22,323 bases of DNA from Proteobacteria bacterium UBA1847 (GCA_002338605.1 DDIP01000169.1:1-22323); one strand, 5' to 3'; shown: positions 1-8,442, counted from the stretch's first letter. The notes: generated by a model from the sequence alone, not told the origin. A program made the numbers and translations.

Positions 1-360
1 GCGATGCAGTTGTTCGACCTTGATGCGGTTGCAAAGCTAAACCAGCTCGGTGATGTCGTGCGGCGCCAGCTGACGGAAGCAATCACTGTCGCCGGTGTCG
101 CCGCATGTGTTACTGGTAGCGGCTCGATGTTCCGGATAATGATGAAGCCGGAACCTCCAACGGATTATCGGTCAGGGTATTCGAGCGACGAAGAGAACGT
201 GAAGTTGGGGAATTTTCTTGACTACACAACGGATAATGGCGTGCTCTTGATCGGAACCGGCACGGGTATGTTATCGACGGCTATGCGTCAGGCGGAGATA
301 GACCGGCTTTGCGAGGTAGCCCTTGCGGGATTCAGACAATTGAAAGTTCACGGCGGATAA
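1..360 (+). CDS. Class III aminotransferase (glutamate-1-semialdehyde aminomutase-like), C-terminal fragment
   Basis: Only the last ~119 codons are present; the frame is open from the first base, so the gene starts upstream. The residues match the C-terminal domain of PLP-dependent class III aminotransferases of the glutamate-1-semialdehyde 2,1-aminomutase type: a TGSGSMFRI segment, then a helix-rich part with NGVLLIGTGTGMLSTAM and a final amphipathic helix. The PLP-binding lysine lies outside the window, so activity cannot be judged. It ends with TAA at 358-360, 10 nt before the likely start of the ALDH7-type dehydrogenase, so the two are probably co-transcribed. Such an enzyme could transfer an amino group to or from the amino-aldehyde or amino-acid substrate of that dehydrogenase (inference). 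The family assignment is fairly secure; the substrate is unknown. Being far from other tetrapyrrole genes argues against a role as the haem enzyme HemL. Confidence 0.72.
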   Translation, partial: AMQLFDLDAVAKLNQLGDVVRRQLTEAITVAGVAACVTGSGSMFRIMMKPEPPTDYRSGYSSDEENVKLGNFLDYTTDNGVLLIGTGTGMLSTAMRQAEIDRLCEVALAGFRQLKVHGG

Positions 361-370
361 GGCGATGACA

Positions 371-1879
371 ATGAAAAACGAAGTTCAAGAACTGCTCGGC
401 AAGTTGGGTGTTGCGCCGTCCTTAAGTGATGCGGGCTCATTGAGGGTGTTCACGCCATTGACCGGCGAAGAGATCGGAGCGGTTGAAAAAGGAACACTGG
501 ACAGCGTTAATGCGCAAATCGACAAGGCTCATGAGGCTTTCCTCAAGTGGAGAGTTGTCCCCGCACCAAGGCGAGGTGAATTGGTACGCCTTTTGGGTGA
601 TGAGCTTCGCAAGTCAAAAGAAGACCTTGGTCGACTGGTGAGCATTGAAGTCGGTAAAGTCGTGTCGGAAGGCCTTGGCGAAGTTCAGGAGATGATCGAC
701 ATTTGTGACTTTGCCGTCGGCCTTTCACGCCAACTCTACGGACTGACCATTGCCAGCGAGCGTCCCGGTCACAAGATGACTGAAGTTTGGCACCCGCTCG
801 GTGTCACAGGCGTGATCAGCGCATTCAATTTTCCGGTGGCCGTGTGGTCTTGGAATACAGCGATTGCGTTTGTCTGTGGCAACAGTGTTATCTGGAAGCC
901 ATCTGACAAGACTCCTCTAAGCGCATTGGCTTGTGCAGCAATTCTGGATCGCGCCCTGGAACGATTTGGCGATGCGCCCGATGGTTTGCACGAACTCGCA
1001 CTTGTTGATCGACATGCTGGCGCCGCACTGGTTGATAGTGCGAAAGTTCCGTTGATATCGGCCACCGGATCGACAGCGATGGGCCGCCAGGTCGGCCCGC
1101 GGGTTGCAGAGCGATTCGGAAGGACCATTCTTGAACTGGGTGGCAATAATGCCGGTATTGTCAGCGATCAGGCAGACCTCGACATTGCACTTCGAGCTAT
1201 TGTTTTCAGTGCGGTCGGGACGACGGGCCAGCGTTGCACATCAATGCGTCGGCTTCTGGTTCACGACGCCATTTACGATGATTTCGTATCGAGCGTTAAG
1301 AAGGCCTATGGGACAGTTACTGTTGGCAACCCACTCAAAGACAATTCCCTTGTGGGCCCGTTGATCGATAAGTCCGCTTATGAATACATGCAAAAAGCGC
1401 TTCAGGACTCGCGCGACCTGGGAGCGACAGTCACTGGCGGTGAACGAGTGCTGGCAGATGAATACCCGGACGCCTATTATGTTCGGCCGGCGCTTGTCGA
1501 AATGAAGGAGCAGGCCGGACCGATGCTTGAGGAAACATTTGCACCGATACTTTATACGGTACGCTACACCAGCTTGCAGGACGCCCTGTTGGTGCATAAT
1601 GCGGTCGGTGCAGGGTTATCGTCGTCAATCTTCACCCTGAACATGCGAGAATCGGAATTATTCCTGGGTGCTGCAGGCTCTGATTGTGGCATTGCGAATG
1701 TGAATATCGGTACGTCTGGTGCAGAAATTGGCGGTGCGTTTGGCGGTGAAAAGGAAACCGGTGGCGGTCGTGAATCCGGATCCGACTCCTGGAAAGCGTA
1801 TATGCGTCGTGCGACCAATACGATTAACTATTCAACAGAGTTGCCGCTGGCTCAGGGCGTGACTTTCGAGTTCGATTGA
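371..1879 (+). CDS. amaB: ALDH7-type aldehyde dehydrogenase (alpha-aminoadipate semialdehyde / piperidine-6-carboxylate dehydrogenase)
   Basis: Full-length NAD(P)-dependent aldehyde dehydrogenase of the ALDH7 (antiquitin) group, about 502 residues. Counting from the ATG at 365, the oxyanion-hole Asn is in FNFPV (N155), the cofactor Lys in WKPS (K178), the general-base Glu in LELGG (E257) and the nucleophile Cys in GQRCTSMRRL (C291). NFPVAVWSWN, GQRCTSMRRL and the C-terminal GGAFGGEKETGGGRESGSD are ALDH7 hallmarks. Known members oxidise alpha-aminoadipate semialdehyde, in equilibrium with piperidine-6-carboxylate, to 2-aminoadipate in lysine/pipecolate catabolism. Two ATGs (365 and 371) are possible. 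The only Shine-Dalgarno-like AAGG (359-362) lies 8 nt before 371 but 2 nt before 365, so 371 is preferred. It follows the aminotransferase fragment and may form one unit with it. The symbol follows Pseudomonas use and is a family-level guess. Confidence 0.88.
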   Translation: MKNEVQELLGKLGVAPSLSDAGSLRVFTPLTGEEIGAVEKGTLDSVNAQIDKAHEAFLKWRVVPAPRRGELVRLLGDELRKSKEDLGRLVSIEVGKVVSEGLGEVQEMIDICDFAVGLSRQLYGLTIASERPGHKMTEVWHPLGVTGVISAFNFPVAVWSWNTAIAFVCGNSVIWKPSDKTPLSALACAAILDRALERFGDAPDGLHELALVDRHAGAALVDSAKVPLISATGSTAMGRQVGPRVAERFGRTILELGGNNAGIVSDQADLDIALRAIVFSAVGTTGQRCTSMRRLLVHDAIYDDFVSSVKKAYGTVTVGNPLKDNSLVGPLIDKSAYEYMQKALQDSRDLGATVTGGERVLADEYPDAYYVRPALVEMKEQAGPMLEETFAPILYTVRYTSLQDALLVHNAVGAGLSSSIFTLNMRESELFLGAAGSDCGIANVNIGTSGAEIGGAFGGEKETGGGRESGSDSWKAYMRRATNTINYSTELPLAQGVTFEFD

Positions 1880-1987
1880 CGGTACAGGTAGACTAAATCG
1901 GAGACAGCCAATAGGTGCAACGTATCCGCTGACGTATTATCTTTCGGGTAATGCATTGACGTTCGATAAAAAAAGGAAAGGACGCGC

Positions 1988-3451
1988 ATGGATACGATTC
2001 AACTGACAGTTCCACACTATGTCTTTCTTCTTACAGTCCTCGCGATATTTATCGCGATCGGCTTTCGTCGCGGCGTGATCATTCCCGCGCTTGTAGGCAC
2101 GTTTCTAATTGGTGTTCTGTCTGCGGATTCGGACCATCCCCTGCTCGATCAGATAGTTTTCGGCGTTCAGGTACTATTCAATGCATTGCTGAATGCGGGC
2201 GGGGAGTTGTTTGGCATTATGGCGGTCATCGCGTTGATGGTGTCGATGTTGCATGCGTTACGGGCGCAAGGAGCTGACCAGATCATGGTCGCTCCGATGA
2301 AAAAGCTGATGCGCAGCCCGATGACTGCTTTTTTTGTGCTCGCTGCGACGATGTATACGGCGGCCGCTTTTTTCTGGCCGACACCCGCAGTCGCGCTGGT
2401 TGGTACTGTGCTGGTACCGGTAGCCGTACGTGTCGGTTTGCCGGCCTTGGCTGCTGCAGTTGCAATTAACCTTGCCGGCCACGGAATGGCCCTGTCGGCG
2501 GACCCGATTATCCAGGGCGCAACCCGCCTCACAGCGGGTGCCGCTGGTATTGACAGTCAGGAGCTCCTTCCATATACGATCTTGTTCTCTCTCGTCACCG
2601 GCGTGACCGCAATCAGTATTGCCGTGTACACGATCAGGCGTGATATGAAGTCTGGCGTCCTCAGGGCTGCAACCGAGGAAGAAATTGCCGCGATGTCCGA
2701 TGCTGATCCGCACCATGGTGATGAGCATTCGGGAGACGGCGGGCTCGTACCCGGGAAGTATGCAAGGTTTCTCGCGATCGGGGTTCCGATTACGCTCGGC
2801 TGTATTGCGGGGCTGATGATTTATCGAGGAATTTTCAATCCGGCCAAGGCCATCCGCGGCGGTGATGCAACGGCATTGCTTGGTGGAGCCGCGACTGTGT
2901 TGTTGGTGCTCGCGACATTTGCCAAACACGGTATCCATGCGCTCGAAGGCATAACCGACTATCTTCGCAGCGGGTTTTACTTTTCCATCAAAATATTTGC
3001 ACCGATTATTCCGATAGCGGGTTTTTTCTTTCTGGGGAACCCCGATCACTCAGCAGCGGTCATTGGGGAGGGGGCGCCCGGCTATTTATTTGATGTTGGG
3101 AACTACATTGGTAAACATCTCGATGGCAATAATTTTGCAATCGGATTCGGAATGACCATTATTGGAATGCTGACCGGAATGGATGGTTCCGGGTTCTCTG
3201 GCTTGCCACTTGCAGGGTCTCTGGCGGGTGCGTTAGGTACCGGCACCGGCGTGAATATCGCCGTCCTTGCGGCCTTGGGCCAGGTGGCGGCAATATTTAC
3301 CGGTGGTGGCACACTTGTCGCGTGGGCGTTTGGCGCGTGTGCCGATGCCGGAATTTCTGGCATCAACCCGTCGGACCTGGTTCGACGAAACTTCATACCG
3401 GTTATTACCGGGCTGCTGGTTATTACACTCCTGGCAATTTATTTGATGTAG
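1988..3451 (+). CDS. Ion-transporter-superfamily permease, substrate unknown
   Basis: A 487-residue integral membrane protein with roughly a dozen hydrophobic segments in two halves. The halves are separated by a polar cytoplasmic-type loop at about residues 217-257, rich in His and Asp (contains DADPHHGDEHSGDGG). The hydrophobic segments hold Gly/Ala-rich re-entrant-like stretches such as GMLTGMDGSGFSG and FTGGGTLVAWAFG. This is typical of the ion transporter (GntP/DcuC/CitMHS-like) superfamily, whose members carry organic acids or exchange them for cations. I do not recognise a specific family. A purine-rich ribosome-binding stretch (AAAAAAAGGAAAGGA, about 1967-1981) precedes the ATG at 1988. 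The 108-bp gap after the dehydrogenase may hold its own promoter, but no convincing -35/-10 pair is visible. Context suggests import of a substrate, or export of a product, of the neighbouring catabolic enzymes (inference). Confidence 0.7.
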   Translation: MDTIQLTVPHYVFLLTVLAIFIAIGFRRGVIIPALVGTFLIGVLSADSDHPLLDQIVFGVQVLFNALLNAGGELFGIMAVIALMVSMLHALRAQGADQIMVAPMKKLMRSPMTAFFVLAATMYTAAAFFWPTPAVALVGTVLVPVAVRVGLPALAAAVAINLAGHGMALSADPIIQGATRLTAGAAGIDSQELLPYTILFSLVTGVTAISIAVYTIRRDMKSGVLRAATEEEIAAMSDADPHHGDEHSGDGGLVPGKYARFLAIGVPITLGCIAGLMIYRGIFNPAKAIRGGDATALLGGAATVLLVLATFAKHGIHALEGITDYLRSGFYFSIKIFAPIIPIAGFFFLGNPDHSAAVIGEGAPGYLFDVGNYIGKHLDGNNFAIGFGMTIIGMLTGMDGSGFSGLPLAGSLAGALGTGTGVNIAVLAALGQVAAIFTGGGTLVAWAFGACADAGISGINPSDLVRRNFIPVITGLLVITLLAIYLM

Positions 3452-3479
3452 TTGCGTGCAGAGGAGCGTGTTTGAGTTG

Positions 3480-4247
3480 TCAGGTAACACCCAGCCCGCC
3501 ATCCACACGCAACACTTGTCCTGTGATTTGTTTCGCATCGCTCGACAGCAGAAACTCGACAACGGCGGCAATGTCATCAGTTTGAGCGATGCGCCCCGTC
3601 AAGGCGCTGTTGGCGGCAGCCTTGAGGGCGGCGGGTGAAATAGCTCGATGAGTACCTTCATCTTTTTGCGTATAGCCAGGCGCGACACAATTCACAGTGA
3701 CTCCATCGGGGCCCAGTTGAACTGCGAGAGACTTGGCCAAGGCTTCAACAGCGGCTTTTGCGGCGGCGGTAACCGGAAATAACGTATGGGATGTATAGTA
3801 ATGCGCGGCAAAGGAGCTAATTGCAACAACGCGTCCGCATTTGGATGCTTTGAGCGCGTCCTGTGCAGTCGTTGCAATTTCGAAGAAGGTGCCTGTCATC
3901 GCACTTAGAGACCTGTCCAGCGTTGCGCGATCAACGTCTCCAAGGAGTCGTTTGTCGGCAAATCCTGCGTTGCTTACGATCTGGTCGAGTGCGCCGAATT
4001 TTTGTATCGTCGCGGCGACCAGTCTCTCACCGGCACCTGCGATCGCGAGGTCTGCGAAAATCGTTTCGGCTTTTGCCCCACGTTCCCGTATATCCGATGC
4101 CATCGCTTCCAGTGGAGCAGTGTCAGTGCCATCGGCACCGCCTCTTGCGTGTATGAGCAATCGATTCCCTGGCTTCGCCAGCCGCCGACACACCGCAGCG
4201 CCAATTCCACTTGACGCACCTGTAACAAGTATTGCCAATTCACTCAT
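3480..4247 (-). CDS. Short-chain dehydrogenase/reductase-like protein with altered catalytic tetrad
   Basis: 255 residues with a classical SDR Rossmann fold. The cofactor loop TGASSGIG is at 9-16, the structural NAG at 93-95, and the C-terminal region reads APGYTQKD and ends GGLGV. The Arg in IHARGG after the second strand hints at NADP(H). The catalytic serines are present (AISSF, S144/S145) and so is the Lys (K164). The residue four before that Lys, where classical SDRs carry Tyr, is Thr160 (codon ACC), and the tetrad Asn position in the usual NxxGxF helix segment reads AMTGTF. Two tyrosines (Y150, Y151) lie earlier in the loop, which is about two residues longer than in FabG. The protein may be a divergent subfamily or non-catalytic. 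An AGAG-type ribosome-binding site (GGAGAG) lies 7 nt before the ATG. It converges with the permease and diverges from the FAD oxidoreductase. Confidence 0.85.
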   Translation of the reverse strand: MSELAILVTGASSGIGAAVCRRLAKPGNRLLIHARGGADGTDTAPLEAMASDIRERGAKAETIFADLAIAGAGERLVAATIQKFGALDQIVSNAGFADKRLLGDVDRATLDRSLSAMTGTFFEIATTAQDALKASKCGRVVAISSFAAHYYTSHTLFPVTAAAKAAVEALAKSLAVQLGPDGVTVNCVAPGYTQKDEGTHRAISPAALKAAANSALTGRIAQTDDIAAVVEFLLSSDAKQITGQVLRVDGGLGVT

Positions 4248-4360
4248 GAATGTACTCTCCGCATTAAGGTTTCTGAATTGTCTCAGGTTATACGAGTCGT
4301 GGAGCAGCCACCAAAGCCGAAAAGTAATGATATCGCAGCGATCCTCTGGAATATGTCGCC

Positions 4361-5608
4361 ATGAAAGCTGATGTCTGTGTCATCGGCGCTGGTGTGGTTG
4401 GTATTGCATCGGCGCTGGAGCTGCAAGCTCGTGGCGCCGATGTCGTGCTTGTCGACAGAGATCATTTCGGGCTGCAGACCTCATTCGGCAATGCAGGGGT
4501 ACTTTCGGCTTCTACGGTATTGAATGTCAATAATCCCGGTTTGTGGCGGTCACTTCCAGGCCTGATTCTTGGTACAGCGCCTTACTTCCGCTACGACTTG
4601 ACCCACGCAATTTCGCGTTTGCCATGGCTGCTGAAGTTCTTGCATCGAGGGTCAAAACGATACACGCTGGCAACCGCCAAAAGCTTAAACAAGCTGCAGA
4701 CCTTGTCGCTGGCTCGTCACCGGCAATTGATATCAGAGGCAAATGCCGATTCCCTGTATCAAGCGCGGGGTTGGCTCAAGGTTTTCCGGGATGAACGTGG
4801 ATTCGATTCAAGTAGACTGGAAAGGCGCCTGCTGGAGGAACTGGATATTCCGTTTCAGCAACTCTTGGCGAATGAATTGGCAGAGATCGAGCCGGGCTTA
4901 CACCCGATCTATCACTCCGGGCTTCTTCTCAGCACGACCTGTTCAGTGTCGGACCCGTATCTGTTATGCAAGGCGTATTTTGAGCTTTTCATGAATCGTG
5001 GTGGACGCTTTGAGTTATTTGATGTTGCTTCCGTAGTGAAAAAAAACGGCGGTTACAGCATAACGTCGGGTGATGTGCAGATGAAGTTGTGTTCGGACAA
5101 TATTGTTATCGCGTGCGGGCCTTGGTCTGTCGACGTCTGCAGACTGCTCGGCTATAAAATTCCCATGGCATGGGAGAGGGGATATCATGTGAACGTCGAG
5201 TCTCCGTCGACGCGGCTTAATCGACCAGTATGTGACGTACAGCGTGGGTTCGTCATGGCACCACAAGGGGAAACAACACGAATAACATCCGGCGTGGAGT
5301 TTGCATACCGGGATGCGCCGCCGAACTATTCACAAATCTATCAGGCGTACCGCAACGCGGAAACAGCGGCGCCAATCGGAAAAATGACTGATGAGGTTCC
5401 ATGGCTTGGATCCAGGCCAACATTACCCGACGGCCTACCGGCAATCGGGGCGGCGCCTCGACACAGCGGAATCTGGTTTAATTTCGGCCACCAGCACATC
5501 GGGATGAGTACATCGGCAGGCTCTGCCAGTATTCTGGCTGACGCAATTGAGGGGAAATCACTGGGTACGATGTCCCGGGAATTCCTGCCACAACGATTCA
5601 GGATCTGA
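4361..5608 (+). CDS. FAD-dependent D-amino acid / imino acid dehydrogenase (DadA-like, DAO family)
   Basis: A 415-residue flavoprotein of the D-amino-acid oxidase fold. The N-terminus carries the dinucleotide-binding GAGVVG (9-14) and the acidic residue ending the second strand (VVLVDRD). The C-terminal FAD-binding part has LPDGLPAIG followed by GHQHIGMS, as in DadA-type D-amino acid dehydrogenases. Relatives oxidise D-amino acids, sarcosine, D-hydroxyproline or pipecolate and pass electrons to the respiratory chain; which substrate applies cannot be read from sequence. The gene begins a plus-strand operon with a TRAP transporter: 16 nt separate its stop from the dctP start. This suggests that the transporter imports its substrate (inference). 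The upstream 113 bp is shared with the divergent SDR-like gene and should hold promoters for both, but no consensus pair stands out. The ribosome-binding site before the ATG is weak. Confidence 0.85.
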   Translation: MKADVCVIGAGVVGIASALELQARGADVVLVDRDHFGLQTSFGNAGVLSASTVLNVNNPGLWRSLPGLILGTAPYFRYDLTHAISRLPWLLKFLHRGSKRYTLATAKSLNKLQTLSLARHRQLISEANADSLYQARGWLKVFRDERGFDSSRLERRLLEELDIPFQQLLANELAEIEPGLHPIYHSGLLLSTTCSVSDPYLLCKAYFELFMNRGGRFELFDVASVVKKNGGYSITSGDVQMKLCSDNIVIACGPWSVDVCRLLGYKIPMAWERGYHVNVESPSTRLNRPVCDVQRGFVMAPQGETTRITSGVEFAYRDAPPNYSQIYQAYRNAETAAPIGKMTDEVPWLGSRPTLPDGLPAIGAAPRHSGIWFNFGHQHIGMSTSAGSASILADAIEGKSLGTMSREFLPQRFRI

Positions 5609-5624
5609 CCGAAGGAAGATACAT

Positions 5625-6635
5625 TTGAGACTCGCAAGCTGGCTATCGATCATGTTTATTCTCGGCATTGGCGTCGCAGCAATTGGGCTGAGTTCAGGTC
5701 CAAAATCTGCTACCCGAATATGGGACCTGCCCACGGCATACCCAGCCGACAACTACCAGTCCCAAACCGCACAGTTGTTTGCAGACAAAGTAAACACGTG
5801 CGTGGACGGCGAGATCAAGATAGTGATCCATGCAGGTGGCTCGTTATTTAAAGGAAATGAAATCAAGCGTGCAGTGGAGACGGGGCAGGTTCCAGTTGGT
5901 GAACGACTGCTATCGGTTCACTCAAACGACAACCAAATGTTTGCTGTGGATTCGATTCCATTTGTTGCCAGTAGCTTTGAGTCAGCCGAAGCGCTCTGGC
6001 AGATATCCAGCCCGGCCCTTGAGCGCGTACTGAATGAGCTTGGATTGACGCTTCTCTACAGCGTTATCTGGCCGCCCCAGGGAATCTATTTTGTTGATGC
6101 CGTTGAGGACACCGCCGAAATTCGTGGCATGAAGTTTCGATCGTACAATGCGACGACCGCAAGAATTGCGGAATTGGCAGGCATGATTCCGGTACAAATT
6201 GAGGCGGCAGAGATGAACCAGGCATTGGCGACCGGTGTGGTTCGGTCGTTCATGGCGTCCGGTTCTTCCGGGTATGACGCGAAGGCCTGGGAGCATGTCA
6301 ATTATTACTATGACGTAAAGGCATGGCTACCTCGAAACTCTATAATTGCAAATACAAAGGAGCTGTCGACACTTTCCGAAAAGGCACGGCAATGCATACG
6401 AGAGTCGGCGATAGTTGCGGCCAAGAGTGGTACGGAAAGAGCTCAGTACATGACGGACTGGTATATCGAGCAACTCCGGAAAAACGGAATGAACGTCGTC
6501 CTGCCAGGGGAGGAATTTGCACGGCAGCTATCCGAAATTGGCGCGACACTCGCCGAAGAATGGGCAGAACAGACGGGCGCGGAAGGCAAGCAGATACTGC
6601 AAACGTACAACAAACTAAAGGACTTGCAGAAATGA
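5625..6635 (+). CDS. dctP: TRAP transporter solute-binding protein DctP
   Basis: Periplasmic substrate-binding subunit of a tripartite ATP-independent transporter. The best start is TTG at 5625, 8 nt after an AAGGA ribosome-binding site (5612-5616). The same frame opens at 5547 inside the preceding gene, but that extension has no signal-peptide character. From the TTG the product is 336 residues, with a hydrophobic signal segment (ASWLSIMFILGIGVAAIG) near the N-terminus. The mature part has the family pattern: YPADNYQSQTAQLFADKV early, then GGSLFKGNEIKRAVETGQ, then GMKFRSYN, whose Arg172 is the equivalent of the conserved Arg that binds substrate carboxylate in DctP proteins. The substrate is thus probably a carboxylate such as an amino or imino acid. 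Stop and next start overlap (ATGA at 6632-6635), which couples translation to dctQ. Confidence 0.9.
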   Translation: MRLASWLSIMFILGIGVAAIGLSSGPKSATRIWDLPTAYPADNYQSQTAQLFADKVNTCVDGEIKIVIHAGGSLFKGNEIKRAVETGQVPVGERLLSVHSNDNQMFAVDSIPFVASSFESAEALWQISSPALERVLNELGLTLLYSVIWPPQGIYFVDAVEDTAEIRGMKFRSYNATTARIAELAGMIPVQIEAAEMNQALATGVVRSFMASGSSGYDAKAWEHVNYYYDVKAWLPRNSIIANTKELSTLSEKARQCIRESAIVAAKSGTERAQYMTDWYIEQLRKNGMNVVLPGEEFARQLSEIGATLAEEWAEQTGAEGKQILQTYNKLKDLQK

Positions 6636-7141
6636 GGAAAACACTGGACAGGCTGTATCAAATCTCGGGTGCCGTTGCTGCATTTTTTCTGTTTTGCATT
6701 CTGCTTATGATCGTCATTCAGATGGTGGCACGCTGGTCCGGCATAGTTGTTGCGGGCCTGACAGACATCGCTGGTTATTGCATGGCGGCAACCTCCTTCT
6801 TCGGTCTCGGATATGCGATGAGCCGGAATTCACATATCAGGGTTGAGCTGGTGCTGTCCGGAATGGCGTCAGACCGGCGCGTGGCGGAAATTATCTGCAC
6901 CGGGGTATCGGCAATGATTGCCGCGGCATTCGCATGGTTTGCCATCAAGGCCAATTACATTTCATTTGTGCTCGGCGAGAAGAGCCAGGGTCAGGATGCG
7001 ATATCTATCTGGATTCCTCAGGTCACGATGAGCATCGGAACGCTGGTTCTGTTGATAGCTCTTCTGGACAGACTCTATGGATGCATTAATTCTCCCGGGT
7101 ATGACTATAAAGACCTGCCGAGCGACGTGGCGAGGACCTGA
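6632..7141 (+). CDS. dctQ: TRAP transporter small membrane subunit DctQ
   Basis: 169 residues with four hydrophobic segments. The first is about residues 11-31 (rich in Val, Phe, Ile and Leu), the last includes VTMSIGTLVLLIALL, and a short polar C-terminal tail follows. Size and topology fit the small (4-TM) subunit of TRAP transporters, which pairs with the large subunit DctM in the inner membrane. The start ATG at 6632 overlaps the dctP stop by 4 nt. The frame stays open upstream within dctP, but that part is not membrane-like and overlaps coding sequence, so it was rejected. It is followed by dctM after 2 nt. Sequence identity within this family is generally low, so the call rests largely on topology and on its place between dctP and dctM. 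Confidence 0.9.
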   Translation: MRKTLDRLYQISGAVAAFFLFCILLMIVIQMVARWSGIVVAGLTDIAGYCMAATSFFGLGYAMSRNSHIRVELVLSGMASDRRVAEIICTGVSAMIAAAFAWFAIKANYISFVLGEKSQGQDAISIWIPQVTMSIGTLVLLIALLDRLYGCINSPGYDYKDLPSDVART

Positions 7142-7143
7142 GC

Positions 7144-8442
7144 ATGGAACTGGCTTATCTGCTTTCGGTATTCCTCTTTGTCCTGATTCTGCTGCTCGGT
7201 TCTGGCGTATGGGTTGGTCTGGCCCTTATGGGTGTTGGTGGTGTAATACTGACGCTGTTCTCCGACAGGCCTGCCGGCGACATCATGATTACCGCCGTCT
7301 GGTCGAGTTCGACTAGCTGGACTCTGACCGCGCTTCCGTTATTCATATTGATGGGAGAAATACTCTACCGTACACGGCTGTCGGAAGATCTGTTCCGGGC
7401 ACTCGCGCCTCTCATGCAAAAACTCCCTGGCGGGCTGCTACATACCAATATTGTTGGTAGCACGTTGTTTGCCGCCGTGTCAGGTTCATCCGCGGCGACA
7501 CTGACAACAGTTGGCAAGATGTCGATCCCGGAATTGCGCCGACGGAACTACCCGGAGAAGAAAATTATCGGGACACTTGCCGGTGCGGCGACGCTAGGGT
7601 TGATGATTCCACCGTCGTTGACGCTCATCGTCTACGGTGTAACCGTCAATGAATCGATTACAAAGCTGTTCATGGCCGGAATCATCCCTGGACTGGTGCT
7701 TGCGGGTATGTTCATGGCGTACGTGGCGCTGTCCGTAAAAGTGCCGGACGCAGGCACGGAAAATATCGATAAACGAGCGCCTGAAACAACTACGCTGCAA
7801 AATATGCGACTGCTGTTGCCACTGCTGATTCTGATCAGCACGGTCATCGGCTCAATGTATACCGGTCTTGCGACCGCTACTGAGGCGGCGGCAATTGGCG
7901 TCATTGGTGCGCTGGCTCTGTCCGCATTTCAGCGCGAGCTGACCTTCTCTGCGTTTCGGGAAAGCCTGCTTGGTGCGGTTCGTACTTCGGCCCTTATCGC
8001 ACTGATACTTATGGGCGCATCCTATCTTTCAGTCGTCATGGGGTTTACCGGTCTGCCACGAGATCTGGCTGAGTACATTGGTAGCCTCGGGCTCACACCC
8101 GTGATGCTTCTCGGTGCTTTGGCGCTCTTGTACATTGTTATCGGCATGTTTCTTGATGGTATTTCGTCGATTGTCCTGACAATGGCCGTTGTTGAGCCGC
8201 TGGTAAGAACTGCGGGCATCGATATCATATGGTTCGGAATTTTCATTGTTGTTGTTGTCGAAATGGCACAGATCACGCCGCCAGTCGGGTTCAATCTCTT
8301 TGTCATGCAAGGTATGACGGGGCACCAGATAAGCTATATTTCTCGGGCCGCGTTCCCGATGTTCCTGATTATGGCCTTGATGATTGTTTTACTGACAGCA
8401 TTTCCGGGAATGGCCACGTGGCTATCTACCGCGGTGCAGTAG
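7144..8442 (+). CDS. dctM: TRAP transporter large permease subunit DctM
   Basis: 432 residues, the usual length for DctM, with about 11-12 transmembrane segments. Family landmarks are present: GSSAATLTTVGKMSIPELRR in the first half, then GAATLGLMIPPSLTLIVYG. In the second half come ATATEAAAIGVIGAL and QITPPVGFNLFVMQG, the repeated helical-hairpin motifs that form the sodium-coupled substrate path. It completes the dctPQM set and works with the FAD oxidoreductase upstream as an uptake-plus-oxidation operon. The TAG stop at 8440-8442 lies inside the 3' end of the convergent TauE-like gene (17-bp overlap). No intrinsic terminator can sit between them, and transcripts from both sides must overlap. 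Confidence 0.94.
   Translation: MELAYLLSVFLFVLILLLGSGVWVGLALMGVGGVILTLFSDRPAGDIMITAVWSSSTSWTLTALPLFILMGEILYRTRLSEDLFRALAPLMQKLPGGLLHTNIVGSTLFAAVSGSSAATLTTVGKMSIPELRRRNYPEKKIIGTLAGAATLGLMIPPSLTLIVYGVTVNESITKLFMAGIIPGLVLAGMFMAYVALSVKVPDAGTENIDKRAPETTTLQNMRLLLPLLILISTVIGSMYTGLATATEAAAIGVIGALALSAFQRELTFSAFRESLLGAVRTSALIALILMGASYLSVVMGFTGLPRDLAEYIGSLGLTPVMLLGALALLYIVIGMFLDGISSIVLTMAVVEPLVRTAGIDIIWFGIFIVVVVEMAQITPPVGFNLFVMQGMTGHQISYISRAAFPMFLIMALMIVLLTAFPGMATWLSTAVQ

Noticed and set aside
2258..3049. Long minus-strand open frame (263 codons) inside the permease gene
   Set aside because: It is antisense to a clear membrane-protein gene and its translation is rich in Arg, His and Asn with no domain or hydrophobic pattern. 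It is a shadow frame.
4248..4360. Defined promoters in the divergent SDR/FAD-oxidoreductase gap
   Set aside because: TTATAC and TAATGAT could serve as -10 elements but no matching -35 at proper spacing was found, so no specific site is claimed.
5547..5624. 26-codon upstream extension of dctP
   Set aside because: It lies mostly within the FAD oxidoreductase gene and lacks signal-peptide character. TTG at 5625 has AAGGA 8 nt upstream and begins a proper signal sequence.
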